Of a stretch of 34,809 nt of DNA, positions 25,037 through 33,778 are shown one piece after another. Under the pieces are notes generated by a model. The model was not told where the DNA came from, made no database searches, and worked only from the letters and a program-made list of their open reading frames with translations. The stretch is taken from contig JAIXOX010000024.1 of the NCBI GenBank assembly GCA_027486555.1, positions 1 to 34,809 of the forward strand. Reading direction: 5' to 3'. Each line of letters starts with the position of its first letter. The first letter of the stretch is position 1. This DNA comes from Comamonadaceae bacterium. Lineage in GTDB: Bacteria > Pseudomonadota > Gammaproteobacteria > Burkholderiales > Burkholderiaceae_C. A program made the position numbers and the translations under genes.

Positions 25037-26454
25037 ATGCTCAAGGAAGAATCCCAGCACACCGAATGGAAAGAAACCTGGCGCGATGAGGTCCTGCGTT
25101 GGGTGTGTGGCTTTGCCAATGCGCAAGGTGGTCGTTTGCTGCTGGGGGTGAATGACAAGGGCCAAGTGGTCGGTTTGCCTGATGCCGCCAAGCTGCTGGA
25201 AGACTTGCCCAACAAGGTGCGCGACCTGCTGGGGATCGTGGTGGATGTGAATCTGCACGACGAAGCTGACTTGCCCTACCTGGAGGTGGTGGTGCAGGCG
25301 TACCCTAACCCGATCAGCTACCGGGGCCATGACTACATGCGCAGCGGCAGTACGCTGCAAGAGCTCAAGGGCGCGGCACTGGACCGCTTTCTTTTGGGGC
25401 GCCATGGCCGCACTTGGGATGGCGTGCCGCTGCCCCAGTTCAGTCTGGCCGATGTGTCGGCCCATGCCATGGCGCGGTTTCGACATTTGGCCCAGCGCAG
25501 CGGTCGGCTCGATGCCGAGACGCTGGCCCATACCTCTGTGGACAGCGATGCCCATTTGCTGGACAAGTTGCGACTGAAAGAAGGCGCGTATTCAAACGTG
25601 CCACGGGGTTGCTGTTTGCGGCCGACCCGCAGCTTTTTGTGACCGGTGCGTTTGTGAAGCTGGGCTTTTTTGAGTCGGAGACTGAGCTGCTGTACCACGA
25701 CGAGGTGGAGGGCGACTTGTTTCACCAAGTCAAGAACACGCTGGACTTGTTGCTGACCAAGTACCTGAAGGCGGTGATCTCGTACGACGGCATTGTGCGG
25801 GTGGAGACCTTTCCAGTGCCGCGTGCGGCACTGCGCGAAGCATTGCTCAACGCACTGGTGCACCGCGACTATGCGGTGACCGCGCCCGTGCAGATTCGGG
25901 TGTACGAAAACCGCTTGCGCATGTGGAACCCCGCTGTGCTGCCCGAGGGGTGGACCTTGGACACACTGCTGAGCGCACATTCGTCCAGCCCCTACAACCC
26001 CGCGATTGCGAATGCTTTTTTCAGAGCTGGCGAGATCGAGGCCTGGGGCCGTGGGGTGGAGCGGATTTTTGCGGCTTGCGAAGCGGCGGGTTCGCCCAAG
26101 CCAGTGCTGCGCTATGACCCGTATGACATGTGGCTGGAGTTCCCGTTTGACCCTGCGTATTTGAAGGCGCTCAAGGTGGGGCAGGGACGAGCCGAACAAG
26201 TCACCCCCGAAGTCACCCCCGAAGTCACCCCCGAAGTGGGGCGCATGTTGAAGTTGGTCAAAGGCGACATGAGTCGCGCTGAATTGATGCGCGTTTTGGG
26301 CCTGAGAGATGAAAAACATTTCCGTATGCATTATCAGCAAGCGGCTTTGGCTTTGGGTGTGCTGGAGATGACGGTGCCCGATAAACCCCAAAGCCGTTTG
26401 CAAAAATACAGACTGACGCAAGCCGGTCAAAGCTGGGTTGCTGGTCAGGGATGA
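25037..26454 (+). pseudogene. AlbA_2 / GHKL-ATPase-type DNA-binding protein, broken by a single-base frameshift
   Basis: One gene is split between two frames. Frame 1 (from ATG 25037) gives the AlbA_2/Schlafen-type domain: EESQHTEWKETWRDEVLRWVCGFANAQGGRLLLGVNDKGQVVG, and continues to LRLKEGAY near 25590. Frame 2 resumes at 25591 with FKRATGLLFAADPQLFVTGAFVKLGFF and runs through an ATPase-like C-terminal domain (REALLNALVHRDY; GLGVERIF-like GRGVERIF) and winged-helix tail to TGA 26452-26454. One missing base in the T-run at 25591-25592 would restore the whole reading frame. No slippery heptamer is present, so programmed shifting is unlikely. This is either a real mutation or a sequence error. 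Intact members resemble RecG-related or phage-defence-associated regulators; role unproven. Confidence 0.85.
26200..26235 (+). repeat. Three in-frame 12-bp repeats encoding VTPE
   Basis: GTCACCCCCGAA occurs three times head to tail (26200-26211, 26212-26223, 26224-26235) inside the AlbA_2/ATPase gene, giving a VTPE linker between the ATPase part and the winged-helix tail. The 12-bp unit keeps the frame when copy number changes. Similar TPEV linkers occur in this protein family. Confidence 0.9.
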
Positions 26455-26472
26455 AACATAACAAGAGGGGGC

Positions 26473-26687
26473 TTGAAGGGTTTGACATTTGTTTCAGATA
26501 TTCATGGCAATTTGGCCGCTTTGGACGCCGTGATTGCCAACATGAGTCTCCGAAAAATCCAGTGTGTGGTGAGTTGGGGTGACAGCTTGAACCCTGTGAC
26601 CATGAATCCATGGCGCTTTTGGCAGAAAAGCGTGACCGTCCTGATTGGGCCCATGCTTTGCGAACTGGGTGGATGCCCAGGGTTTGA
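26473..26687 (+). pseudogene. Decayed metallophosphoesterase with internal deletion
   Basis: A TTG-started frame (behind AGAGGGGG) opens KGLTFVSDIHGNLAALDAVIANMSLRK...VVSWGDSL, the N-terminus of YfcE-like calcineurin phosphoesterases with the SDIHGN and GDSL motifs. Shortly after, about 26590-26600, the frame changes: the next frame reads PCDHESMALLAEKRDRPDWAHALRTGWMPRV and stops at 26685-26687, which resembles the C-terminal end of such proteins (DHE, then GRPDWA-like). The central section with GNHD and the histidine ligands is gone. So an internal deletion joined the two ends out of frame. The C-terminal match rests on family memory and is less certain than the N-terminal one. Confidence 0.65.
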
Positions 26688-26704
26688 ATTGAGGAGGACT
26701 GATC

Positions 26705-26998
26705 ATGTTGTTTGCCGTTTTATTCACCGACCGACCCGATCAGGGCGCTTTACGAGCCACACATTTGCAAGCCCACATTGATTGGGTGGCTGCACATCAG
26801 GCGCAAGTGCGCGTGGCGGGCAGTTTGCGCGAGCAGCTTGGGCAGGTTCCCAAAGGTGCCTTGTGGATCGTGGAGTCCGATTCCAAAGAAAGTGTCCATC
26901 AACTGATGCAGACTGACCCCTTCTGGACTTGCGGGCTGCGCCAGAGCGTGGAAGTTTTGCATTGGGCCAAGGCGCTGGACCAGCAGGTGCTGGTCTGA
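26705..26998 (+). CDS. YciI-like (YCII-related) protein
   Basis: This 97-aa ferredoxin-like-fold protein of the YciI family starts at ATG 26705, preceded by GAGGAGG. MLFAVLFTDRPDQGALRATHLQAHIDWVAAHQAQVRVAGSL is the conserved YciI N-terminal half with His and Asp positions, and GALWIVESDSKESVHQLMQTDPFWTCGL the second half. Members act as small hydrolases or dehalogenase-like enzymes, mostly uncharacterised. It follows the broken phosphoesterase by 17 nt, so it may once have been in one operon with it. Confidence 0.88.
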   Translation: MLFAVLFTDRPDQGALRATHLQAHIDWVAAHQAQVRVAGSLREQLGQVPKGALWIVESDSKESVHQLMQTDPFWTCGLRQSVEVLHWAKALDQQVLV

Positions 26999-27056
26999 GG
27001 TTTTGGCAATGTGAGGGCTGAACAAGGCCTTCATCCCCCAGTTAGAATCCCACCCC

Positions 27057-27088
27057 GAAGCCCGCTGCCCCGGCGGGCTTCGTTTTTT
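27057..27088 (+). terminator. Rho-independent terminator, or leader hairpin, ahead of the second BMP gene
   Basis: GAAGCCCGC, a 7-nt loop, and GCGGGCTTC make a perfect 9-bp stem followed by G and six T residues. It lies 58 nt after the YciI stop and ends 28 nt before the second BMP start. It most simply terminates the upstream transcript. If the BMP promoter lies further upstream, the hairpin would sit in the leader and could attenuate the gene. Confidence 0.8.
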
Positions 27089-27116
27089 CAATTTCGGGGC
27101 CATGTAGAGGACTACC

Positions 27117-28202
27117 ATGTATAAAAACCTCGCTGCCACGCTCGTGGCCGCCTGCTTTTTCCTTCCCGCCGTTCAGGCGCAATCTCCCACCAAAATCACC
27201 GAGCCCATCAAGGCCGGTTTTGTCTATGTCTCGCCCATCACCGAGGCGGGCTGGACCAAGCAGCACGACGAGGGCCGCAAGGCGGTTGAGCGGGCTTTGG
27301 GCGACCAGGTCAAGACCACCTTTGTGGCCGATGTGGCCGAGGGCGCTGACGCCGAGCGCGTGATCCGCGACTTGGCCCAACAGGGCCATCAGATCATCTT
27401 CACCCCCAGCTTTGGTTATATGGAGCCCACGCTCAAGGTGGCCAAAGAGTTTCCGAATGTGAAATTCGAGTCGGTCACCGGTTTCAAAACGGCCCCCAAC
27501 GTGGCCGCGTCCAACGCCCGTTTTTACGAAGGCCGTTACTTGGCAGGCATTGCCGCCGGGCGCATGACCAAGTCCAACGTGGCCGGGTATGTGGCGGGTT
27601 TTCCGATCCCCGAGGTGCTGCAAGGCATCAATGCCTTCACCTTGGGCATGCGCTCTGTCAATCCTCAAACCACCGTCAAGGTGGTTTGGCTCAATGCTTG
27701 GTTTGATCCACCCAAAGAGCGTGAAGCGGCCATGGCTTTGTTTAACCAGGATGTGGATGTGATTGCATTCCACACCGGCTCTACCGCAGTGATGGCGGCG
27801 GCGCAAGAGCGCGGCAAGATGGCGGTGGCCTACCACTCCGACATGCGCAAGATCGGGCCAGATGCGCAGATCATTGCCGTGACCCACCAGTGGGGTGATT
27901 ACTACACCGCACGCGTCAAGGCGGCCATGAACGGCACTTGGACTTCAGGCAGCGTGTGGGGCGGCGTCAAGGACGGCATGATCCGCGTGGGCAACTTTGG
28001 CCCCAAGGTGCCCAAGAGGGTTCAGGACGACATCTTGGACAAGCAAAAACGGGTCGGTTCTGGGCTGCTCAAGCCTTTTGCAGGTCCCATCACCGACAAC
28101 GAGGGCAAAGAGGTGATTCCTGCCGGGCAGGCCTTGAGCGATGCTCAGATTTTGCAGATGAATTATTTGGTGCAAGGGGTGCTGGGGCGCGTCACCCGTT
28201 AA
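27117..28202 (+). CDS. BMP-family ABC substrate-binding protein, second copy (secreted, not lipidated)
   Basis: This 361-aa periplasmic protein is a paralogue of the lipoprotein at 17862-19001. It has a conventional signal peptide ending AVQA before QSP and no lipobox cysteine. Family motifs are AGFVYVSPITEAGWTKQHDEGRKAVE, DAERVIRDLAQQGHQIIFTPSFGYMEPTLK, GRYLAGIAAGRMTKSN and GFPIPEVLQGINAFTLG. No permease or ATPase gene adjoins it, so it may share the importer 8 kb upstream or have another partner elsewhere. AGAGGA lies before the ATG. Its ligand could be a different purine or nucleoside. Confidence 0.92.
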   Translation: MYKNLAATLVAACFFLPAVQAQSPTKITEPIKAGFVYVSPITEAGWTKQHDEGRKAVERALGDQVKTTFVADVAEGADAERVIRDLAQQGHQIIFTPSFGYMEPTLKVAKEFPNVKFESVTGFKTAPNVAASNARFYEGRYLAGIAAGRMTKSNVAGYVAGFPIPEVLQGINAFTLGMRSVNPQTTVKVVWLNAWFDPPKEREAAMALFNQDVDVIAFHTGSTAVMAAAQERGKMAVAYHSDMRKIGPDAQIIAVTHQWGDYYTARVKAAMNGTWTSGSVWGGVKDGMIRVGNFGPKVPKRVQDDILDKQKRVGSGLLKPFAGPITDNEGKEVIPAGQALSDAQILQMNYLVQGVLGRVTR

Positions 28203-28274
28203 GTGCCTGCCCGCTTGTTTGGTGGGCCCGTCATGCTGATTGGGTCCACTCTCTTTGTGCCATGGCCCCTGGGC

Positions 28275-29249
28275 TCAGGCGGCATCCAGGTTGATTTGCC
28301 GTTCCTTGGCCAAGTCTGTCCAGCGAGCCAAGTCTCTTTTCATGAAGTCGGCAAATTGCGCGGGGTTCATGGGCATGAGTTCAACCGCCTCGGCGCTCAA
28401 TTTGTCGCGAAAGTCGGGCTGTGCCAAGACGGTGGCCATGGCGTCGTTGAGATGTTTGACCACTGCCGCAGGCATGCCTGCTGGGCCCACCACGCCATAC
28501 CACTGCTGCGCATCAAAACCTTTGAGCCCCGCTTCTTCCATGGTGGGCACGTCTTTCAGGGCGGGGTGACGTTGCGTGCCTGTGACCGCCAAAGCGCGAA
28601 TGCGCCCGCTGCGAATGTGGGGCAGGGCGGCCGCCAAACCCGGAAACATGGCCTGGGTTTGACCGGCAATCAAATCATTGGTGGCGGGCGCGATGCCCCG
28701 GTACGGGATATGAACCATGAAAGCGCTGGTTTGCGCCTTGAACAATTCCGCTGTAAGGTGGGTCAGCGAGCCCGCGCCCGCCGATCCGTAGGACACCCGA
28801 GCAGGGTTCTTTTTGACGTAGTCGATGAATGCCTTGACGTCTTTGATGGGCAAGTTGGCGTTGACCACCAGCACGTTGGGGGTGCTGCCAATCATGCCGA
28901 TGGGGCTGAAGTCCTTGATCGGGTCGTAAGGGAGTTTGCGTGTGGCGGGCGACGTGCCGTGTGTGGCCACGTAGCCCTGCATCAGGGTGTAGCCATCGGG
29001 GGCAGCTTTGGCGGCCATTTGCGAGGCGATCACGCCACCGCCACCGCCGTGGTTTTCGACCACCATGGCCTGGCCCAGCACCTTGCCCAGGCGGTCGCAC
29101 AGCTGACGCCCCACCATGTCCGAGCCCCCGCCTGCGGCCACTGGCACGATGTATTTGATGGGGCGGTTGGGGTAGGCCGTTTGGGCGGTTGCCAGTCCGG
29201 GCAGTCCTGTCCACAAGGCGCTGGTCTGAATGAATGTGCGTCTTTGCAT
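28275..29249 (-). CDS. Bug/TctC-family substrate-binding protein, second copy (orphan)
   Basis: This 324-aa periplasmic binding protein starts at ATG 29249 with GGAGAC upstream on that strand. MQRRTFIQTSALWTGLPGLATA is a clear twin-arginine signal (QRRTFI); the mature part begins QTAYPNRPIKYIVPVAAGGGSDMVGRQL. Further motifs are VVENHGGGGGVIASQMAAKAAPDGYTL and IPYRGIAPATNDLIAGQTQAMFPGL. The frame is open upstream to 29948, but that extension is antisense to dcd and has no homologous character. No TctA or TctB gene is adjacent. It converges with the BMP gene and is divergent from dcd. Ligand unknown. Confidence 0.92.
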   Translation of the reverse strand: MQRRTFIQTSALWTGLPGLATAQTAYPNRPIKYIVPVAAGGGSDMVGRQLCDRLGKVLGQAMVVENHGGGGGVIASQMAAKAAPDGYTLMQGYVATHGTSPATRKLPYDPIKDFSPIGMIGSTPNVLVVNANLPIKDVKAFIDYVKKNPARVSYGSAGAGSLTHLTAELFKAQTSAFMVHIPYRGIAPATNDLIAGQTQAMFPGLAAALPHIRSGRIRALAVTGTQRHPALKDVPTMEEAGLKGFDAQQWYGVVGPAGMPAAVVKHLNDAMATVLAQPDFRDKLSAEAVELMPMNPAQFADFMKRDLARWTDLAKERQINLDAA

Positions 29250-29405
29250 GTTTGTCTCCAAAAGGGTGTAGTTATGTCGTTTATTTTCTTGCAAATCATG
29301 GTTTGTCGGGTTGCACGGGAGACTTTGGGATGGGGCAGTTGCACCAGGCCAGTGCCTTTGGCGGGCAAGAGGCCTAGAATGCATGCCTTCTTCAAAGGGT
29401 GAGTG

Positions 29406-29975
29406 ATGAGCATCAAAAGCGACAAGTGGATCCGCCGCATGGCCGAGGAGCACGGCATGATCTCGCCGTTTGAGCCTGGGCAAATCAGGAAGGATGCGGC
29501 TGGCCAAAAAATCGTCAGCTACGGCACCAGCAGCTACGGTTATGACATTCGTTGTGCCCCTGAATTCAAGGTGTTCACCAACATTTACAGCACTGTGGTG
29601 GACCCCAAAAATTTCGATGAACGCAGTTTTGTGGACATCAACGCCGATGTGTGCGTCATCCCGCCCAACAGTTTTGCACTGGCCCGCACGCTGGAATATT
29701 TCCGCATTCCACGCAATGTGTTGACCATTTGCCTGGGCAAAAGCACTTACGCACGCTGCGGCATCATCGTCAACGTGACCCCCTTCGAGCCCGAGTGGGA
29801 AGGTTATGTGACCCTGGAATTCAGCAACACGACCCCGCTGCCGGCCAAGATTTACGCGGGTGAAGGTTGCGCGCAGGTGCTGTTTTTTGAGAGCGATGAA
29901 GTCTGCGAAACCAGTTACAAAGACCGGGGCGGCAAGTACCAAGGCCAAGTGGGTGTGACACTGCCCAAAACCTGA
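29406..29975 (+). CDS. dcd: dCTP deaminase
   Basis: This 189-aa cytoplasmic enzyme deaminates dCTP to dUTP for dTMP synthesis. [28 protein letters not shown] is the standard Gram-negative N-terminus. [32 protein letters not shown] holds the trimer active site with the catalytic glutamate in FEPEWEG. Length equals the family norm. ATG 29406 is preferred over the adjoining GTG at 29403; AAAGGGTGA precedes it. The 156-nt divergent gap (29250-29405) holds no recognisable operator. Confidence 0.97.
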   Translation: MSIKSDKWIRRMAEEHGMISPFEPGQIRKDAAGQKIVSYGTSSYGYDIRCAPEFKVFTNIYSTVVDPKNFDERSFVDINADVCVIPPNSFALARTLEYFRIPRNVLTICLGKSTYARCGIIVNVTPFEPEWEGYVTLEFSNTTPLPAKIYAGEGCAQVLFFESDEVCETSYKDRGGKYQGQVGVTLPKT

Positions 29976-30028
29976 ACCTGCATGCCAGTTTTGGGGGTGT
30001 CACCTCAAAATGCGACAATAGCGGGTTA

Positions 30029-31477
30029 ATGACCGACTCTTTTTCCAATTTATCGCTGGCACCCACGCTGGCACGAGCCGTGGCCGAAATGGGCTACGAA
30101 TCCATGACCCCTATCCAGGCCCAAGCCATTCCAGTGGTGTTGACGGGCCAGGATGTGATGGGCGCAGCCCAAACGGGTACCGGCAAAACGGCGGCTTTTT
30201 CGCTGCCTTTGCTGCAACGCTTGCTCAAGCACGAAAACCCCTCCACTTCGCCCGCCCGTCACCCGGTGCGCGCCTTGGTGCTGTTGCCCACGCGCGAATT
30301 GGCCGACCAGGTCGCCCAACAAATCAAGCTGTACGCCAAATACACCCAGCTGCGAAGCGCGGTGGTGTTTGGCGGCATGGACATGAAGCCCCAGACCCTG
30401 GAACTGAAACAAGGTGTGGAGGTGCTGGTCGCCACGCCGGGCCGTCTGTTGGACCACATTGAAGCCAAAAACGCAGTTCTCAACCAGGTGGAATATGTGG
30501 TGCTGGACGAAGCCGACCGCATGTTGGACATTGGCTTTTTGCCCGACTTGCAGCGCATCCTGAGCTATTTGCCCAAGCAACGCACCACGCTGCTGTTCTC
30601 GGCCACCTTCTCGCCCGAGATCAAGCGCCTGGCGGGCAGCTACCTGCAAAACCCGGTCACCATCGAGGTGGCCCGACCCAACGAGACGGCTTCGACGGTG
30701 GAGCAGCGTTTTTACGCCGCCCAAGACGAGGACAAGCGCCGCGTGATCCGCAAGGTGCTGGACGACCGGGGCATCAAGCAGGCGTTCATCTTTGTGAACA
30801 GCAAACTCGGTTGTGGCCGACTGGCCCGTTCGCTGGAGCGTGAAGGCCTGAAAACCGCGGCGCTGCACGGCGACAAGAGCCAGGACGAGCGCCTGAAAGC
30901 GCTGGAAGCCTTCAAGCAAGGCGAAGTCGATTTGCTGGTTTGCACCGATGTGGCCGCACGCGGTCTGGACATCAAGGATGTGCCTGCCGTGTTCAACTTC
31001 GATGTGCCTTTCAACGCCGAAGACTATGTGCACCGCATTGGCCGCACCGGCCGCGCAGGTGCTTCGGGCTTGGCCGTGACCTTGGTCAGCCCCTCTGATG
31101 CCCGCTTGGTCGGTGACATTGAAAAGCTGATCAAGAAAAAGCTGGACGTGGAAACCCTGCAGCTGGACACCGCACCCGCTGGCCCTGCCCCCGAGAAGTG
31201 GGGCACACGCGCCGAAGACCGTCCTCGCGCACGCCCCTACGAAGGTCGCCGACGCGAAGAGTTTGATCCCCGCGACGGGTTGGACACCCCGCGCCGTGGC
31301 GGATTTCGCCCTGCACCCATCAACCGCGATCCGTTTTTTGAAAAACCTTACGAGGCGGCTTCCAGCGACGCCTCCCCCAGCTGGGAAGCCTCCACCCCGA
31401 AAACGGCACGCTCGTCGATTTCGGCCAACATCAAGCCCAAACGCAAGGTGGCGGCCTTGTTCAAATCGGACGATTGA
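30029..31477 (+). CDS. rhlE: DEAD-box ATP-dependent RNA helicase, RhlE type
   Basis: This 482-aa RNA helicase has the full motif series: Q motif (FSNLSLAPTLARAVAEMGYESMTPIQ), motif I AQTGTGKT (47-54), PTRELADQ, motif II DEAD (160-163), SAT in FSATFSPE, and HRIGRTGRAG (from 335). The C-terminal tail after about 370 is basic, Arg-rich and of low complexity (RPRARPYEGRRREEFDPRDG), typical for RNA-binding extensions of RhlE proteins. A role in rRNA or mRNA remodelling is expected. It starts 53 nt after dcd with no terminator between, so read-through from dcd is possible. Confidence 0.96.
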   Translation: MTDSFSNLSLAPTLARAVAEMGYESMTPIQAQAIPVVLTGQDVMGAAQTGTGKTAAFSLPLLQRLLKHENPSTSPARHPVRALVLLPTRELADQVAQQIKLYAKYTQLRSAVVFGGMDMKPQTLELKQGVEVLVATPGRLLDHIEAKNAVLNQVEYVVLDEADRMLDIGFLPDLQRILSYLPKQRTTLLFSATFSPEIKRLAGSYLQNPVTIEVARPNETASTVEQRFYAAQDEDKRRVIRKVLDDRGIKQAFIFVNSKLGCGRLARSLEREGLKTAALHGDKSQDERLKALEAFKQGEVDLLVCTDVAARGLDIKDVPAVFNFDVPFNAEDYVHRIGRTGRAGASGLAVTLVSPSDARLVGDIEKLIKKKLDVETLQLDTAPAGPAPEKWGTRAEDRPRARPYEGRRREEFDPRDGLDTPRRGGFRPAPINRDPFFEKPYEAASSDASPSWEASTPKTARSSISANIKPKRKVAALFKSDD

Positions 31478-31544
31478 TACCCTCAGGTCCATGGACTTTA
31501 CCGGCCTTGGACACAGCCAGAGTCAGCGCTGTCAAAATGCCGGG

Positions 31545-33767
31545 ATGCACACACCACCTGATCTCCGGACCCCGGCTTGCCCTGAAGCCCCATTTACCCT
31601 GAATCTGACCGCTTTGAGCCAACGCTTACTCTTGGCAGGTCTGGGCTTGTCGCTCTTGCCCGCTTTGTCTTTGGCGCAAACTTCGCCGACTCCCAACGCG
31701 CCTGCCGCTGATTTGGGGCAGATTGAAATCCGCAGCAACCGCAACAACGACACCGAGGTGCGGCGTGAGTCCACAGCGGCCAAAATTGTCATTGGCCGGG
31801 AAGAAATCGAAAAGCAAGGCGATGCCACCCTGGGTGAAGTGCTCAAGCGCTTGCCCGGCGTCACGGTGCAAGGCGCGCCGGGGCGCGGTGGTGCCATTCG
31901 CATGCGCGGTTTGGGTGGCGGCTACACCCAAATCCTGCTCGATGGCGAGCGTGTGCCGCCTGGTTTTTCCATCGACTCACTCACCCCCGAGCAGGTTGAA
32001 AAAATCGAAATCATGCGTGCCCCCACGGCCGAAACAGGGGCCAGGGCCATCGCCGGCACCATCAACATCGTGCTGCGTGAGGGCCAAAAAGCCAACCCGG
32101 ACGATTTGAAGATCACCCGCAGTCACGAGCATGGCGAGGGTTCGACCATGGTGAACTGGGTTCACAACCTCAAGACGGAACCTTTGGCGGGCACCTTCAC
32201 CTTGTCTGGCATGGACACTTACCGGCCCGGCGAGTCCATCACCGTCACGGAATCCACGCAAAGCACCGACCGTGTGCGCGAGAACACCAGCCTGGGTCAC
32301 CGCCAAGCGATTCACGCCAACGCACGTCTTCAATGGAAAGGTGAGCAAGGCCGAAGTCTCACCCTTACCCCATTCCTGCTGGGCGCCAATTGGGACAGCC
32401 AGGCGAGTGCCCGTGTCACGACTTTGGACACGCCTTTCGTCAGCGACAGTGTTCAGTCGCAAACACGCAGCCGTTTTTTAATGGGCCGTCTCAATGGCCA
32501 GTGGGCCCAGCGCCTCTCGGCCGATGATCGGCTGGAGTTGCGATTCGGTTTGGGCGAGTCACGCTACGACTACCGCATGGAGCAGACCGGAGCGAGCGGG
32601 GTGCTTGGCAGCAGCGGCCAGCCTTTGTTGCGCAACGGGTTTGAGACCCAGGATTTTGTGGACACCACAGGCAGCTTGAATGGCAAGTGGACCCGTGCAC
32701 TGGACAACGGCCACCAGATCGTGACGGGTTTGGAGTTTGAGCAGGTGCGTCGCGATGAAAAAGGCAACGAAGCCAGCATGGACGAGGGGGGCAATCTCAA
32801 TGCAAAAACCCGTCGCTGGGCGGCCTACACGCAAGATGAATTCAAGATCAACGCCAATTGGTCGGCTTATGCAGGCCTTCGTTACGAAACCTTGCTGACC
32901 GAAGGCACCATCAACGGCGCACTCAAACGCAATGAAAGTGCGGTTTGGACACCGCTGCTGCACGCTGTTTGGAAACCCGATGCAAAAAAGCGCGACCAGG
33001 TTCGCATGAGCCTGACGCGCAGCTACAAGACGCCCACCTTGTACAACCTGGTGGCGCGTTATGTGCCTTCCTTGGGTGAGAACACTTGGACCCAGCCTGA
33101 CCGCACAGGCAACCCTGATTTAAAGCCTGAGTTGGCCACCGGCATTGATGTCGCCTTTGAGCGTTATCTGGAACAGGGCGGCGTTCTCAGCGCCAACGTG
33201 TTCCGTCGCAACATCACCCAATTGATTCGGTACACCACGTCCTACAACGAGGTGTCGCAGCGTTATGTGTCTTCGCCCACCAACTTGGGGGACGCCTACA
33301 CCCAGGGCCTTGAGCTGGAGGCCAAATTCCGGCTCAATCAGTGGGTCGCCGATGCCTTGCCGGTGGATGTTCGGGCCAACACCAGCTTCTTCCATTCCCG
33401 TGTGAAGGATGTTCCGGGCCCGAACAACCGGCTGGACCAACAGCCAAGCATGACGGCCAACCTGGGGGCGGACTACCGCTTGCGCGGGCTGCCACTCACT
33501 CTGGGCGGTAACCTCAACTGGAACCCGGACTACAGCACCCAGCGCACCGAGCAGCAACTGTCTTACCAAGGCGTCAAGCGGGTGGCCGATGTGTATGGCT
33601 TGTGGCGGTTTTCTGCGGCCACGGCCATGCGCCTGACCATCAGCAACCTGGTGCCGCGCCACTACTTGACTGCCACCACCTTTGTCAATGGCAGTTTCCA
33701 GGAGACGGCGCGAACCACAGACCGCAATTGGCGCAATGTCCAGCTGCGTCTTGAAATGAAAATTTAA
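31545..33767 (+). CDS. TonB-dependent outer-membrane receptor
   Basis: This 740-aa protein has a signal peptide (LSQRLLLAGLGLSLLPALSLAQ), then a plug domain: TAAKIVIGREEIEKQGDATLGEVLKRLPGVTVQ, RMRGLGGGYTQILLDGERVPPGF and EKIEIMRAPTAETGARAIAGTINIVLRE. The remainder is alternating beta-strand sequence of a 22-strand barrel, ending NVQLRLEMKI. No secretin/STN domain is present, so it is not a FecA-type signalling receptor. The start is uncertain: ATG 31545 is chosen, but an in-frame ATG at 31491, 13 nt after rhlE, is possible. The ligand may be an iron chelate or other large nutrient. It is followed after 11 nt by an alpha/beta hydrolase gene. Confidence 0.9.
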   Translation: MHTPPDLRTPACPEAPFTLNLTALSQRLLLAGLGLSLLPALSLAQTSPTPNAPAADLGQIEIRSNRNNDTEVRRESTAAKIVIGREEIEKQGDATLGEVLKRLPGVTVQGAPGRGGAIRMRGLGGGYTQILLDGERVPPGFSIDSLTPEQVEKIEIMRAPTAETGARAIAGTINIVLREGQKANPDDLKITRSHEHGEGSTMVNWVHNLKTEPLAGTFTLSGMDTYRPGESITVTESTQSTDRVRENTSLGHRQAIHANARLQWKGEQGRSLTLTPFLLGANWDSQASARVTTLDTPFVSDSVQSQTRSRFLMGRLNGQWAQRLSADDRLELRFGLGESRYDYRMEQTGASGVLGSSGQPLLRNGFETQDFVDTTGSLNGKWTRALDNGHQIVTGLEFEQVRRDEKGNEASMDEGGNLNAKTRRWAAYTQDEFKINANWSAYAGLRYETLLTEGTINGALKRNESAVWTPLLHAVWKPDAKKRDQVRMSLTRSYKTPTLYNLVARYVPSLGENTWTQPDRTGNPDLKPELATGIDVAFERYLEQGGVLSANVFRRNITQLIRYTTSYNEVSQRYVSSPTNLGDAYTQGLELEAKFRLNQWVADALPVDVRANTSFFHSRVKDVPGPNNRLDQQPSMTANLGADYRLRGLPLTLGGNLNWNPDYSTQRTEQQLSYQGVKRVADVYGLWRFSAATAMRLTISNLVPRHYLTATTFVNGSFQETARTTDRNWRNVQLRLEMKI

Positions 33768-33778
33768 AGGGAGATCCC

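Noticed and set aside
25585-25600. Programmed -1 frameshift
   Set aside because: GTATTCAAACG contains no X-XXY-YYZ slippery heptamer and I saw no stimulatory hairpin; a single-base loss is simpler.
29250-29948. Upstream extension of the second Bug protein
   Set aside because: The extension is antisense to dcd, and the Tat signal peptide at 29249 marks the true start.
30050-31492. Long open frame antisense to the RNA helicase gene
   Set aside because: It mirrors a GC-rich gene with all DEAD-box motifs on the other strand; its own translation is compositionally odd and shows no known motif.
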